This document shows positions 34,421 through 46,054 of a stretch of DNA of 64,000 nt, one piece after another. The position numbers and the translations under genes are program-made. Origin of the DNA: Theropithecus gelada (taxonomy: Eukaryota > Chordata > Mammalia > Primates > Cercopithecidae); assembly GCF_003255815.1 (NCBI RefSeq), contig NC_037689.1:27135527-27199526 (forward strand), in the 5' to 3' direction. The notes below the pieces were generated by a model. That model worked only from the letters and a program-made list of their open reading frames with translations, was not told the DNA's origin and searched no databases. The first letter of the stretch is position 1. Every line of letters starts with the position of its first letter.

Positions 34421-34505
34421 TTAGGTTGGTGCAAAAGTAAATGCGATTTTTGGCATTACTTTAAAAAAAATGGCAAAAACCGCAGTTATTTTTGCACCAG
34501 CCTAA
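34421..34505 (+). mobile_element. MADE1 mariner MITE (hairpin)
   Basis: It begins TTAGGTTGGTGCAAAAGTAA and ends with the complement TTATTTTTGCACCAGCCTAA. The two halves pair almost end to end as a hairpin of about 85 nt. TA precedes it; the right-hand TA is worn to TT. MADE1 copies are the known source of the primate miR-548 microRNA family. Confidence 0.96.
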
Positions 34506-34837
34506 TTTATGTCCACATATCCAACTTTATATGCATATTCATACAGGGTGATTTTCAAGTATATATTTTAAACAAAAAGGACAAGGTTCAGATAAGTGTA
34601 TTTAGAACTAATGTTGTTATGTTCTATTCAATACACAATGCACACACACACACACTTTCATTTTATTATATATTGGAATGATTCATGATAGATTAAAACA
34701 CGTATAATTTCTGGCACAAAATAGATGGTTTGGGACCTTCAGGAAGGGGGCAATAATTTTTTTGCAGTGCATACTCAAGAACAAATGTTTCAATTTAAGT
34801 ATGCAATTATTTTAAATAAAATTTCATTTTTGTTTTC
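34506..34837. other. No recognised feature
   Basis: Unassigned. A short (CA)n lies at 34640-34656. Confidence 0.4.
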
Positions 34838-34967
34838 TAAAAATTTTTAGTAGAGATAAGGTTTTGCCATGTTGGCCAGGCTGGTCTCTAACTCCTGACC
34901 TCAAGTGATCTGCCTGTCTTGGCCTACCAAAGTGCTGGGATTATAGGCATGAGCCACCGCGCCGGCC
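34838..34967 (-). mobile_element. Alu left arm only, reverse orientation
   Basis: 'tttttagtagagataaggtt' to 'gagccaccgcgccggcc' is the complement of the first Alu arm. The second arm is absent. Confidence 0.9.
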
Positions 34968-34980
34968 TTAAAAATGCAAT

Positions 34981-35277
34981 TTTTTTTTTTTTTTTTTTTT
35001 TTTGAGACGGAGTGGAGTCTTGCTCTGTCACGCAGGCTGGAGTGCAGTGGCCGGATCTCAGCTCACTGCAAGCTGCGCCTCCCGGGTTCATTCCATTCTC
35101 CTGCCTCACCCTCCTGAGTAGCTGGGACTACAGACGCCCGCCAACATGCCCGGCTAATTTTTTGTATTTTTAGTAGAGACAAGGTTTCACCGTGGTCTCA
35201 ATCTCCTGACCTCGTGATCTGCCCACCTTGGCCTCCCAAAGTGCTGGGATTACAGGCATGAGCCACTGGGCCCGGCC
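34981..35277 (-). mobile_element. Young AluY, reverse, Old World monkey-type
   Basis: A T-run of 23 is followed by 'gagacggagtggagtcttgc' and the diagnostic 'agtggccggatctcagctca', complement of the AluYR-type right arm. The left arm lacks about 12 bases of the usual 'ttagccagga' region at 35190. A perfect 11-bp duplication AAAAATGCAAT (34970-34980 and 35278-35288) flanks it. Confidence 0.96.
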
Positions 35278-35288
35278 AAAAATGCAAT

Positions 35289-36089
35289 TTTTAATAGAAT
35301 GCATTATTGACTTTAACTGCAAATGAGTCCAATATTCATGCATAGCTGTAGATTCAGCTTCAATACATTGTATGTACATTTCAAAATCCTTAGCATATTA
35401 TTTTAAGTCAATGTTACCGAAAAATTTAATCACATTTTTATGCTGTGCATTTTTTGAAATACATATTTTTTCATGTCTTTCTATCGATATTACGCATACT
35501 TATGTTATGTTACATTTGTCTTTAGGACTTTCAATATTGACCTCCTAAATTCTACTTGATACTTAATTCTTATTCCTAGTCCTATTTGATTAAGCTTTTC
35601 TGACTGGAATTCTAATTTTGATTCACAGACTTGACAAGGCTTTTTGGAAATCAAGATTGATTAAATCAACTTATTTAGTGTTTCACCCTCAGAGAAAATA
35701 CAAACATTTTTAAAAGCCCTCTCTCCCAGCTTTCCTGTCTAAAAAAAATGGAAAATATACAACAAATGTAAGTAAAACTTTCTAAAAGTAAGAAAAAAAA
35801 AATTCACCAGGTCAACATTGTATTTACATCGCCTCCCTCCAATTTATCGATCTAGTGATGATTGTCTGAAGTCCATGAGATCTAAGATAAAATGTGACTT
35901 AACCAATAAAAGACAGAGCCAAAACATAGCCAAAGGGTATTGTTTGTTTCAGGATAAAATAGTCAATTAGTTATGACTCTATTAAAACAGTCTCTGGTGT
36001 TCAGTTGAGTCCTTTTTCAGAGGAAAATATAGAAAATAAAAGTTGTAACATGATAGCTTACATGGATACCGAAGACAAGTTTTTACAAC
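35289..36089. other. No recognised feature
   Basis: AT-rich unassigned sequence. Confidence 0.45.
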
Positions 36090-36235
36090 TCCTTTATTTT
36101 ATAGAATAGGAAATTTGCTAAATTGAGACACAGAGTAGCTACACAATAAGCTCAGGGTCACTTAGCAGATAATTAGTTAACCATCGGAAAACAACCAGGG
36201 TCACTAATCTTGGTTTAATTCCTGTCTCTTGCATT
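36090..36235 (+). mobile_element. MIR SINE
   Basis: 'ttattttatagaataggaaa', 'gagacacagagtagctacac' and 'gctcagggtcacttagcaga' follow the MIR core in order. Confidence 0.65.
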
Positions 36236-36299
36236 ATCTTGCTTTTGGACAAAATACTGGGATAGACTGAACCAACTGGAATAATAATGACAATAAACA

Positions 36300-36460
36300 A
36301 TAACCAAAGGTCCCACTTAATTGTTCTAAACTATTTTGCATGTTTAATTTTTTGCACATTTCTTTGAGGAAGATGTGATTATTCCCATTTGTCAGATGCA
36401 AATACTGAGTTATATAGAAGCCAGTGACTTATCCCAAATCCCAGAGCTAGAAACTTTTAC
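36300..36460 (+). mobile_element. MIR SINE (second copy)
   Basis: 'attattcccatttgtcagat', 'gcaaatactgagttatatag' and 'cttatcccaaatcccagagc' match the MIR core, in the same orientation as the copy 65 bp upstream. Confidence 0.6.
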
Positions 36461-37220
36461 ATAATGGAAAAAACGAAAGCCATTTCATGTCAAAGCCCAG
36501 TAAATAATTTTTATAAATGCTATGGAAAGAGTCAATAAAATCTTCTGCAATATTTTATGGAGGCAGATTTTGTTGCTGGCCTTCTCTCCCATGCCTCTGA
36601 GTTCCAAGACCCATTTACTTGATACTATCTTTACCCTTATGCATAAAGAATGTATATAATTTTATCATATTCCTCAACTTATTAACTAAACCCTAATGGG
36701 ATTATTTTTCCTCCAACTAATTTGCAAGTGTTTCTGGAATATATATATTTCAAAGATGCTTGGATGTTGACAAATAAATCATAATTTTGCATGTAGAAAT
36801 CTATCATCATTTGAAAAGTTAAATATATTGGCTGAATTACCTGATATGTATTCACTTACCCATTCATTCAGATAATGTCCAGAGAGCAACTATTCTCTTC
36901 CAAATCTGGGCTTCATGATATGGATGGAAGTGCAGCTATGACATGCTTTATCATGGCTAGCATTGTCTAGTCCTTATACTCTCACAACCTGAGTCTCATG
37001 TATGAAAACATGACTTTATGTCTTTCTAGGAATTTATCTTTGCAGCTCACTCTTTTAGTCCAGTGACATTTTTCCCCGTGCAGTTTTAGAAATAAGAATA
37101 GGGTGAATGAGGTCATCTCAAAAATTAAGTCCATCCACGCAGAAAGTTTCTGGACTGGCATTGCCCATAGATGTGAATTGTGTCAGCATTTCAGCATGAC
37201 ATTTGTGGGTAAAAATGATT

Positions 37221-37262
<42 letters not shown>

Positions 37263-37678
37263 GCTTCATCCTGTCATTTGTCATTAGGGGCTATGACAAA
37301 CTTTTTGCAGAACCTTCTTGGAGCCTGATGCCAATTTCAGAAAGATAAGTGGCTTCACTCGCTGTCATTTCATGCTGCCCTGGGGGGATTCAGCAATGCA
37401 GTGTGCCTTTTATTGGTACTGCAGAATGTTGCTGGAAAATGTGCTCTCGTAGGAATGCCCCCTGCAAGATCAACGTATTACAGAAATATTCATCTTGACT
37501 TTCCTTGTGTTTTCCCTGGAAGGTGACAACATTGTTTAAAAATCCAGTCTGAACCTAATTTCCTCCATCTTCCCAGAATTTTCTCTAATGTATATTGCAT
37601 GCCTCTTATTTTAAGGTAAAAATAATACTATGAATTGTTACCTGTAGCCACATATCCTTTTATGAATTATTACCTAGA
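36461..37678. other. No recognised feature except a (TG)19 microsatellite
   Basis: The TG run is at 37223-37260. The rest is unassigned without a supported exon. Confidence 0.5.
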
Positions 37679-38000
37679 TTTTTTTTTTAAGAGACAGAGT
37701 CTTGCTTTGCCGCCCAGGCTGGAGTCCAGTGGCATGATCGTAGCTGACTGAAGCCTCCAACTCCTGGCTCAAGCAATCCTCCACTTCCTGGGCTCAAGCA
37801 ATCCTCTCACCTCAGCCTACCGCATAGCTAGGACTGCAGGTACCCATCACCATGCCTAGCTAATTTATTTATTTATTTATTTTGTCGGGACAGGGTTTTG
37901 CTATGTTGCCCAGGCTCATCTCAAACTCCTGGCTTCAAGCAATCCTCCCGCCTTGGCCTCTGGAAGCACTGGGATTACAGGCACGAGCCAGAGTGTCAGC
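37679..38000 (-). mobile_element. Alu (J-like), reverse, with small internal duplication
   Basis: Both arms are present. The block 'ggctcaagcaatcctc' occurs twice within 37768-37806 (27-28 bp period). A (TTTA)n lies in the linker at 37864-37882. Confidence 0.92.
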
Positions 38001-38599
38001 ATATAACTAGAAATTTATGCATATACATTTATGATAGCTACCAAAATAAAGTATTTTGGCTACTAAAGCTACATCTTATTGAGAAGTAGGAAGAATCAAA
38101 ATATATTCAATATCATGTATAGTTGTATGATAAGTTACAGACAAATGAGTTAATATTGTTCATGTTCACAGTTTAATTTGAATTTTTCATGTAGTTACAA
38201 TTAAAGAGATCAAAATGGAATTTGATAGTATACTAGAACTGGACAAGATGTGAAATGCAATGGAGGAAAAAATTAGAAGCTCCTAAATTGAGAGGAATTA
38301 AGGAGGGCTTATAGTAAATAGGGGAATAAAATGAGCTTGTGTTAGTGAAATGCTGTGCTTCAGCACTGGGAATATGTCACGCACAGCTAAAGACTTCATT
38401 GGCATAAAGGGACTCAAAACTGTCATTAAACTCAGATGGTCTAGTGGCACAATATCAAATATGAATTATTATTATACAGTGTTGTCAAAAATTCACTGTT
38501 CTTTGCTATCTTATTGCAATTTTTTCCTTAAAAATTTAATAATTAAGAGGGGTGATACATGAGTTTTTAAAAACTTGAAAAAAGGTGAAAAAAAAACCA
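38001..38599. other. No recognised feature
   Basis: AT-rich unassigned sequence. Confidence 0.4.
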
Positions 38600-39792
38600 T
38601 GTATATACTTCCAGAGAAAGCATTGTTTACATTTTGTTGAATCTACTTCTATTGCTTTCATATGTGCAAACAAATACATGCACACAGTTGTTGCTTTTAT
38701 ATAATTGAAATTGCAGATGGTGTTATATATTTTAATAAGATTTATATAAAATTATATAAATACATTTTCATTGGATTTATGGGCATAAATGCCACCTAGG
38801 TCAAGGAAAAACATGCAGGGAATTGCACGGACTTTATATTTTCATCGAATTTGGGGTGTAAATACCACCTACATGAAGGAAACATGTTACTAATTTAGAC
38901 GTCAACCTCATGCTGACTCTTCATGGAGTTCTCTGCCATCTTTTCAAAAGAAACCACCATTCTGATATTTAACACCAAAGTGCAGTCTGGTGTTCAATTG
39001 GACTGGCTTTGAATTTTATATAAATGAAATTATATGGTGTGGTCTCTTTGTCTCTAGTTTCTTCTGTTCAACATTATGTTGGTGACATTAATTTTTGATG
39101 CAGAGTGTAGCAATAGATTACTCATTTTCTTGGTTTAGAGATTTCCTTATATGAAGAGCCACACTTGATTCCACTTTTACTGGATATCTGGATAGTTTCC
39201 AATTTTTAGCAATTCCATGTAGAGATTCTATGAAGATTATTAATATAATTACATGTGTCTGTGTGCATGCATCCGTGTATGTGGACATATGAATAGACAC
39301 CTTTTGGTTTATGCTCAGTAAAGGTGTCTATTCAGCTTTGGTGGATATCCTCAGATAATTTTCCAAAAGTGTTGTACGATCAGCAGTATTTGGAAGACCC
39401 AGTTGCTCTAGTTTCCTCCAGCACTTGAAACTTCTTGACTTCATTTCATTTTAGCCATTTTAGTGCATATGCCATGTCACCTCATTTTGGTTTAATTTGG
39501 AGTGTTCATCATGAATAACAAAGTTGAACTTTCTTACATGGCTCTTGGGAATTTCAATATACTGTTTTGTAAAGTGTATGTTAAGCCTTTTGTTCCACCT
39601 TTCTGCCAAATGGCTTGTGTCTTCATCTTGATTTCTCAGGATTCTTAACGACTCTGAATATGAGTCATCCTATTGCAGTTTTAGGTCTCTTTACGTATTT
39701 TGAAAACATATATAGATAATAAGTCTCCCGTTTGTGGTTTGCCTCTTTCCTCTCTTAATGTTGTCTTGATGGATAGTAATTAGTTATAATAA
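38600..39792 (-). mobile_element. Old L1 (L1M-type), reverse, first part
   Basis: From 39000 on, it matches the complement of the L1M 3' UTR and ORF2 end in order: 'acattatgttggtgaca', 'ccacttttactggatatctg', 'aattttccaaaagtgttgta' and 'agtctcccgtttgtggtttg'. A worn duplication with a 74-bp period lies at 38765-38885 ('taaat(g/a)ccacct'). All frames are broken. Confidence 0.75.
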
Positions 39793-40154
39793 TGATATTG
39801 TTTGGCTGTGTCCCCACTCAAATCTCATCTTGAATTGTAGCTCTCATAATTCCCATGTGTTGTGGGAGGAACCCAGTGGGAGATCATTGAATCACGGGGG
39901 CAGTTTCTTTCATACTGCTCTCGTGGTAGTGAATACATCTCATAAGATCTGATGGTTTTATAAGGGAATACCCCATTCACTTGACTCTCATTCTCTTTTG
40001 CCTGCTGCCATGTGAGATGTGCTTTTCTCCTTCTGCCATGATTGTGATGCCTCCCCAGCCATGTCGAACTGTGAGTCCATTAAACCTCTTTTTTCTTTAT
40101 AAATTACCAGGCTTTGGTATGTCTTTATCAGCAGCGTGAAAACAAACTAATACA
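39793..40154 (+). mobile_element. THE1-type solo LTR inserted into L1
   Basis: Starts TGATATTGTTTGGCTGTG and ends AACTAATACA, 362 bp. It is flanked by AATAA (39788-39792) and AATAT (40155-40159), a 5-bp target duplication with one change. Confidence 0.93.
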
Positions 40155-40482
40155 AATATGATCCAATGTGTCTTTTCGTTTCCTTGATTTACACTATAAG
40201 ACATTTTTCCTGATACAAGATCATGAAGGTATTCCTCTATGTTGATTTCTAGCTCCATTTTTTTACTTTTGATATTTAGACCTAACATTTGTAGGAAATA
40301 GACTTTGTCTATATGGTGACTATAGGACTCTCCTCCCATCACCATACATGGTTATCCATTGAGAAGTGTATATTGAAAAAAATCCTTTATCCTACAGCTC
40401 TGTAAGAACTTGTGTCAAAACACAAATCCCTATATGAGTAAGTATATGTTAGTCTGCATTCTGCCCCATTAGATTATTTATT

Positions 40483-40570
40483 AATTAATTGTATATGATA
40501 TGTTGATATATTGATATATCAATATGTTGATATATTGTCAATATATCAACATATCGATATACAATTAATT
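40483..40570. repeat. 88-bp AT-rich palindrome
   Basis: AATTAATTGTATAT at the left end pairs with ATATACAATTAATT at the right end. The 32-nt left arm (40483-40514) and 33-nt right arm (40538-40570) pair with a single one-base bulge. The 23-base centre contains a further small hairpin (TATATCAA/TTGATATA). It should extrude as a cruciform. Confidence 0.92.
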
Positions 40571-40795
40571 TTTTGGGCATGGAATACATATCTAATGATT
40601 TCATATAAATTAAATATCATTTCTAAGCTTCTAATTTTTGTTAATGTGATGTACGTTGATTTTCAATATTGAGCCAGTCTCACACTTGAGCAATGAAACT
40701 AACTTAGATGTCTTTTTTGTATATCTCTGAATTCATTTGGCTGATATTTTGTTTAGATTTGGGGTCTGGGTTTACAAATATGATTAGCCTGTAAT
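40558..40795. repeat. Duplicated L1 block, copy 1
   Basis: Shares with 41219-41463 'tatctaatgatttcatataa', 'gagccagt(c/a)tcac', 'tctctgaattca' and 'gatttggggt' at matching spacing. It begins at the right end of the palindrome. Confidence 0.85.
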
Positions 40796-41218
40796 CTGGT
40801 TTTGTGCTAATACCATTTTACCTTAATTATTATAACTGTATAACAAATGTCAGTATCTGGAAATGTAAGTCTCCCTGCCCAAGTGTCTTCTTTTACAACA
40901 TTTAGAATACCTTTGGTCTTTTTCATTTCCATATGCATCTTAGAAACTAGGTATTAATTTCTACATGAAAAACACTAGAATTTTGACTAAGACTGTTATC
41001 AATACACAGATTACTTGATCAAGAATTGACATTGTCACCTTGCATTGTGTTCCAGTCTATGACTATGTCACAGTCCTCATTAATTCAGCTTCACTATTTT
41101 GAAGTTTTTATTGTTGGTCTTGCAAGATTTTTGTTCAATATATCCCTAGGTATTTGAAGGATTTTTTAAATGTGATTTTACAGAGACCCCTTTTATTTTC
41201 TCATTTGCAATATACTCA

Positions 41219-41463
41219 TATACAATTTATTTATATATTTTCTGGGCATTGAGTACCTATCTAATGATTTCATATAAGTTAAATATAATTTCTAAATTTC
41301 TAATTTCTGTTAATGTAATGTGCATAGATTTTCAATATGTAGCCAGTATCACGTTGGGCAATGAAGCTAATTTAGCTATCTTTTCTATGTCTCTGAATTC
41401 AGTTAGGCAATACTTAATTTAGGATTTGGGGTTTTGGTTTACATCTGTGATTGACCGTAATTT
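41219..41463. repeat. Duplicated L1 block, copy 2
   Basis: Partner of 40558-40795. The copies differ at many positions, so the event is old. Confidence 0.85.
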
Positions 41464-41465
41464 GT

Positions 41466-42051
41466 CTTTATTAAAAATCTTCCACGGCCTCTTGATACCA
41501 AAGTGGGACCTGAGAAACTGCATTTCTAACAAGATCCCAGATGACCACACTGTTGTTTTTTCATGGGCCACTTAGTAAAATGCAGAGAAACTCATCTGAA
41601 GTTTAGCTGACTGTATTTTCTCTCATGACATCTTCCTCAGGATTGCAAAAAGCAACTAATATACATGAATGAATGTTTTTATATTTTACTGTCATGGCCC
41701 CAGGACACTCCTGCTTTAGTGACAAAATGATCAGAATCTAATCTGAATCTCAAGGTATTACAGGTGAACTGAGGCTGCAGTAATACCTGCTCTCAACTTA
41801 ACCTGGGAGCTTTAAAATCTTATTGTTCTTTAATCTGCCTTGGATCAACCAGTTCATAGTTTTGAGTCTGCCCTCTGAAGACCCTGATTCATAGAAACCA
41901 TGTCTTATTAGTTAGTTATTTTGGTTGCAAGTAAAATAACTTACAGTAGATATCTTGAGCAAGAAAGGGAAATGCATGGAAAGGATGTTGACATAATCTC
42001 CCAGGATCAAAGAACATATTTAACCACAAAGGCTCTGTAAAGTAATTCATT
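41466..42051. other. No confidently assigned feature
   Basis: 'ctgcatttctaacaagatcc' at 41519 hints at a MER5-like scrap. Otherwise unassigned. Confidence 0.35.
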
Positions 42052-42338
42052 GACTGGGTGTGGTGGTTCATGCTTATAACTGCACTTTGAGAGGCCGAGA
42101 TGGGAGGATTGCTTGAGGCCAAGAGTTTGAGAACAGCTTGGGCAACATAGCAAGACATCATCTCTACAAAACAAATTTAGAAAATAGCAAAATATGGTGG
42201 TGTGCACCTGTAGTCCCTGCTATTCAGGAGGCTGAAGCTGGAGGATCACTTGAGCCCAGGAGGTGGAGGCTTCAGTGAGCTACGATCACACCACTGCCCT
42301 CCACTCTGGGCAACAGAGCAAGACCTTGTCTCTAATTG
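42052..42338 (+). mobile_element. Alu (J-like)
   Basis: 'gactgggtgtggtggttcat' through 'aacagagcaagaccttgtct'. Both arms are present and the A-tail is eroded. It forms an inverted pair with the Alu at 42403. Confidence 0.92.
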
Positions 42339-42402
42339 ACCGAGCTCTAGCTCTGGTGACTTCCCACTGGGAGTTGTTTTTGTTTTTTTGTTTGGTTTTG
42401 GG

Positions 42403-42712
42403 GTTTTTCTTTTTTTTAAGAGACAGGGTCTTGCTGTGTCGTCCAGGCTGGATTGCAGTGGTGTGAACATGTTCGCTGCAACCTGTACCTCCTAGGCTCA
42501 AGCAATCCTCCCACCTCAGCCTCCCAAGTATCTGGGACTGCCGGCATACAACACCACACCCTGCCAGGTTTTGTTGTTGTTGTTGTTGTTGTTTTGTAGA
42601 GACAGAATTTCACCATGCTACCCAAGCTGGTCTCCAACTCCTGGGCTCAAGCAATCTACTCACACTGGGCTCTCAAACTGCTAGGATGACATGCATAAGC
42701 CACTGTGCCTGA
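42403..42712 (-). mobile_element. Alu (J-like), reverse, with (TTG)n in its linker
   Basis: Complement of both arms with a (GTT)8-type run at 42571-42592 replacing the usual linker A-run, ending 'aagccactgtgcctgatg'. Confidence 0.92.
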
Positions 42713-45321
42713 TGTCTACTTCTTTATTAGAATTACATGAGGCTGTTTCCTTCTAAAGCCTCTCCTTCTTCTCTTTTCCTGACCATTCTGCGAATTCCTA
42801 GAAAGAGAATCAATTTGGTCCACTCTAGTTCAGACGTTCATTCATGAAATGAATCAACTGAGGCCAAGGCTTGGGAGCCTCCTAGGAAAAACATAGATAC
42901 ACAAGAATTTTTCCTAGACTGGAGATAGGGAAAAGTAATTTCTAGAGGGTGTAGCATGTACTGAAACCAACAAAGATACACCCATTAAAGATATAAGCAA
43001 TGTGTTAGGAGGGTCCAATCCCATCTAAATTTATTCCAAATGGGAGAGCACAAGTAGGGGAGACGTTATTTATTGCCTACATGCTATTTATCTCTTCTAT
43101 CCTATTTAGCAGTTGTTTTTGCAGACACACACATACGAAAGAGTTGTTCCCATGATATCTGTCAACAAATAATGCCTGTAGTCATAACAGGAGGAATCGA
43201 GGTTGTCAAAATGCAGAGTTTGCTACTGGGCATTCTGTTGAGTGATACAAACATCCCCCAAAGGCTCATATCAGGTCATGTAGCATCCTCCCTTAATGGT
43301 GAGAGGGAAGCAGTGGAACTCTGTCTGCACTGCCCATGAAACATAACAATGCGATCCAGCTGTCATGTCTGCGAGAGTGGCCAACAGCAGTTCTTCGAGC
43401 AGATGTGACATTTGACCACACCTCTGAACACTGGATTAAAGTGCTATTTTTCAAAGGCAGTATCTGTGAGGTCTCAAGCCCATTTTCTCATTCTATTTAC
43501 CGAGACACATGACCTTGTCAGGTCAAGAAGCAATGGAGAGCAACACCTGTAGGCTTCAGCCTTCTTTATAAAGATGAGGAGGAAGCCACAGTGATTGCTT
43601 TACCAGATAAAGAGAACACCCACTTTGCTATTTCTACCATGCATTTCTTAACTCACCACCTGTGTGTGTATGTTAATCACGAGTCCACATATCGCTGAAT
43701 AATTAATTTTATAGTGAGTATAACCCTAATTATCCTTCCTCAAACATTTAATATATATTTTAATATGTGTCTGTCAATATAAACACTACTTAGATATTGC
43801 AAAATACATTTCAGATGTCTTAATGTAGATAAGACTGCATAGCATTTTTTTCATTTCCCAATGAATAATGCAGGCTGAAAATTTAGCTTTTTACAAGGAT
43901 ATATATAAAAACTGGAAGTCCTTGTGCCCCAAACAATATTGTTTATCATACGCCAGATGATGTGTAGAAAGATATAGCGGGCTTAACTAAAAGATAAGTG
44001 AAGCACTCTAACCATCTGTATTTATTTGATAGATATAATCTTTCATAATTCATACCCAAAGCAAATTTCCAGAACAACATAATATATATTTTTAATGCAC
44101 TGACCTACCAAGTTGCAAGTTCTCGATCATAGTCAGGAAGCAGTCCTTAGTGAAACTCAAAATAACCCTGCATTTCTGCAAAGCATCTCAATGTAAGCAT
44201 CTTCCCTTTTCGCACAATGTATTATTGAAATAAATGTTTTCATAATATTCTCATCATCAAAATGCTTAAAATTTGTCATCATACTTTTGACGCCAAGTCA
44301 TTTTATGATATTAAAAAGTAACTAAATTTTAAGGAGATTTTGTTGCTCTAATTCTGATATCAATTAACATAAATTTCCATTTCATGCAGTTGTTGGGGTC
44401 AGTTCTGAATAAATTACAATGCCACTCATATTTGTCCTTTTGTTTCCCTCCTCTTTAAAAGCTCTATCTCACATCCTCACATCCTGTTTTTATAATTCCA
44501 GCTATGATACTGAGCACATGATTACGGTAAAACTAAGCTACATAAGAATATCCCCATTTCAACGACGAAGAATACTTGATTCTAAATAAGTTTAAAATGT
44601 CTAAACCACCAGTCTCTAAAAGAAACATTTTCAGTGCTTGACTAATTTGCCATGGAGATATTGAAAAATAAGTATTCTACCCAATCAGTCAGTATTCTCT
44701 GGCTTTGCATTGCCGTTGGAGTTGCTTGTCTCATGTCCTAGGAATTGGGAGGAAAAGAAAGTCCTGGTATTCTTGTGATAGCTCAGCATTCGTATAGCTG
44801 CTCTATGAGCTAGAGGGAGCTCCAGGGAGCTCTAGGATAGAACTGAACATCCAAGGTTTTCTGAGTGGGTGTTGATTGCCCTCCAGGGACGTCTTCCCTA
44901 AGTGGGAATAGCTCTTCCATGCTTCTTGCAAACTGGGTTAAAGTCCTATGGGCAAAAGTCATATGGAGTAGCACATGGGAGAAGTTTTTGCTAAAATCTC
45001 CTGCAAATATGAACTTTGCATTTGCAGAGAATGTCATCTGGAATGGGAAATGTTCATTTACTTTTCGTAGGTATTTATTGTCATGAAAGTAATTTCACCC
45101 CATGCCCCTGTTGCAGGATTTTAGAAAAACCACTGGTTGCCATCATTGGAAAGTGGTAATTTAAAAGCTTTAAGGTTGCTAACCCCAAAAGTTTTGGGGA
45201 AAATATTAGTTCTACCTGGTTTAAAGTATCTGGAGAGGACCCTGCAGTCTTTGAACCACGGTGGTCCAATCTAAAGATATAGGCAATGCATTATTTAGTA
45301 TGTTTTAATGGAATGGGAGGG
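42713..45321. other. Longest stretch without a recognised repeat
   Basis: About 2.6 kb of mixed composition with no named repeat and no supported exon. Frames at 43073-43339 (+) and 44810-45037 (-) are short and carry no domain that I recognise. The lack of repeats could reflect unique, possibly conserved sequence, which cannot be judged from one genome. Confidence 0.45.
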
Positions 45322-45521
45322 AGAACTGAGTAGGGGACATTGTGTATGCCACAGGACATTTGACAATGACTAGAGACATTTTTGATCGGGAGAGCACTGC
45401 TGGCATCTAGTTGGTAGAGGCCAGAGATGCTTGTAAACATCCTACAATGCACAGGACAGCCCCATGCCACCACAAAGAATTATCAGTCCCCAAATATCAA
45501 TAGTGTCAAGGTTGAGAAAGC
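45322..45521 (+). mobile_element. MER20 (hAT-Charlie) element
   Basis: In order: 'caggacatttgacaatgact', 'agagacatttttgatcggga', 'tggcatctagttggtagagg', 'catcctacaatgcacaggac' and a terminal 'caaggttgagaaagc'. This is close to a full-length 200-bp MER20. Some MER20 copies serve as enhancers in decidual cells; nothing here shows that this one does. Confidence 0.88.
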
Positions 45522-46054
45522 ATGCTGGAAATCCATACGATCTCTCCGATGGAAAAGACTGCTGCTTCTATAGCTTGCTTAGAAGACAAGGCACCTTAGT
45601 TCCAGCCTTCCTTGATTCAGAACTGCTTTTCCACGGTCGGATTCCATCACCTCCACTGCTCCCTTTGATATACCTGTTAAATTACCATCTATTTCACAGG
45701 GATTTGCCAAATCTTGCAATTTTTCATTATTTCTAGATCTCCACATTCAATGATTGTTTTTCTGGTTCCTAAGGAAACTTATTTAGACCCTGGCAGAGTA
45801 TCTTTCTGCTCAGTCTTCTCATAAGCACCTGCATATTCCAAATGTCTTTTTCATCTGTCCACTAGAACAAAACCCTTCACTTTCCTCCTTTACACAATTC
45901 CTTAACTATAGAGTCTATTCCATAAACATTTTTCAAAGCAAGAAAGATTACAAAAACAAAATATTAATAGTTGTTTGTCCTAAAATTAGTGGCACTAGTC
46001 ATTTTATCCTTCATACACACTTTTCTATATTTTATTAATTTTCTATTGTAAATG
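45522..46054. other. No recognised feature
   Basis: Unassigned sequence. Confidence 0.4.

Larger units (their letters stand above)
40155..41465 (-). mobile_element. Old L1 (L1M-type), reverse, second part, rearranged
   Basis: It continues the ORF2 complement ('catttttcctgatacaagat', 'ctagctccatttttttac'). The order is then disturbed: a block with 'tgttaatgtgatgtacgttg' (40640) comes before 'ctaataccattttacc' (40808) and 'atatccctaggtatttgaag' (41139), and recurs after them at about 41310. In intact L1s the block belongs only after them. Confidence 0.75.
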
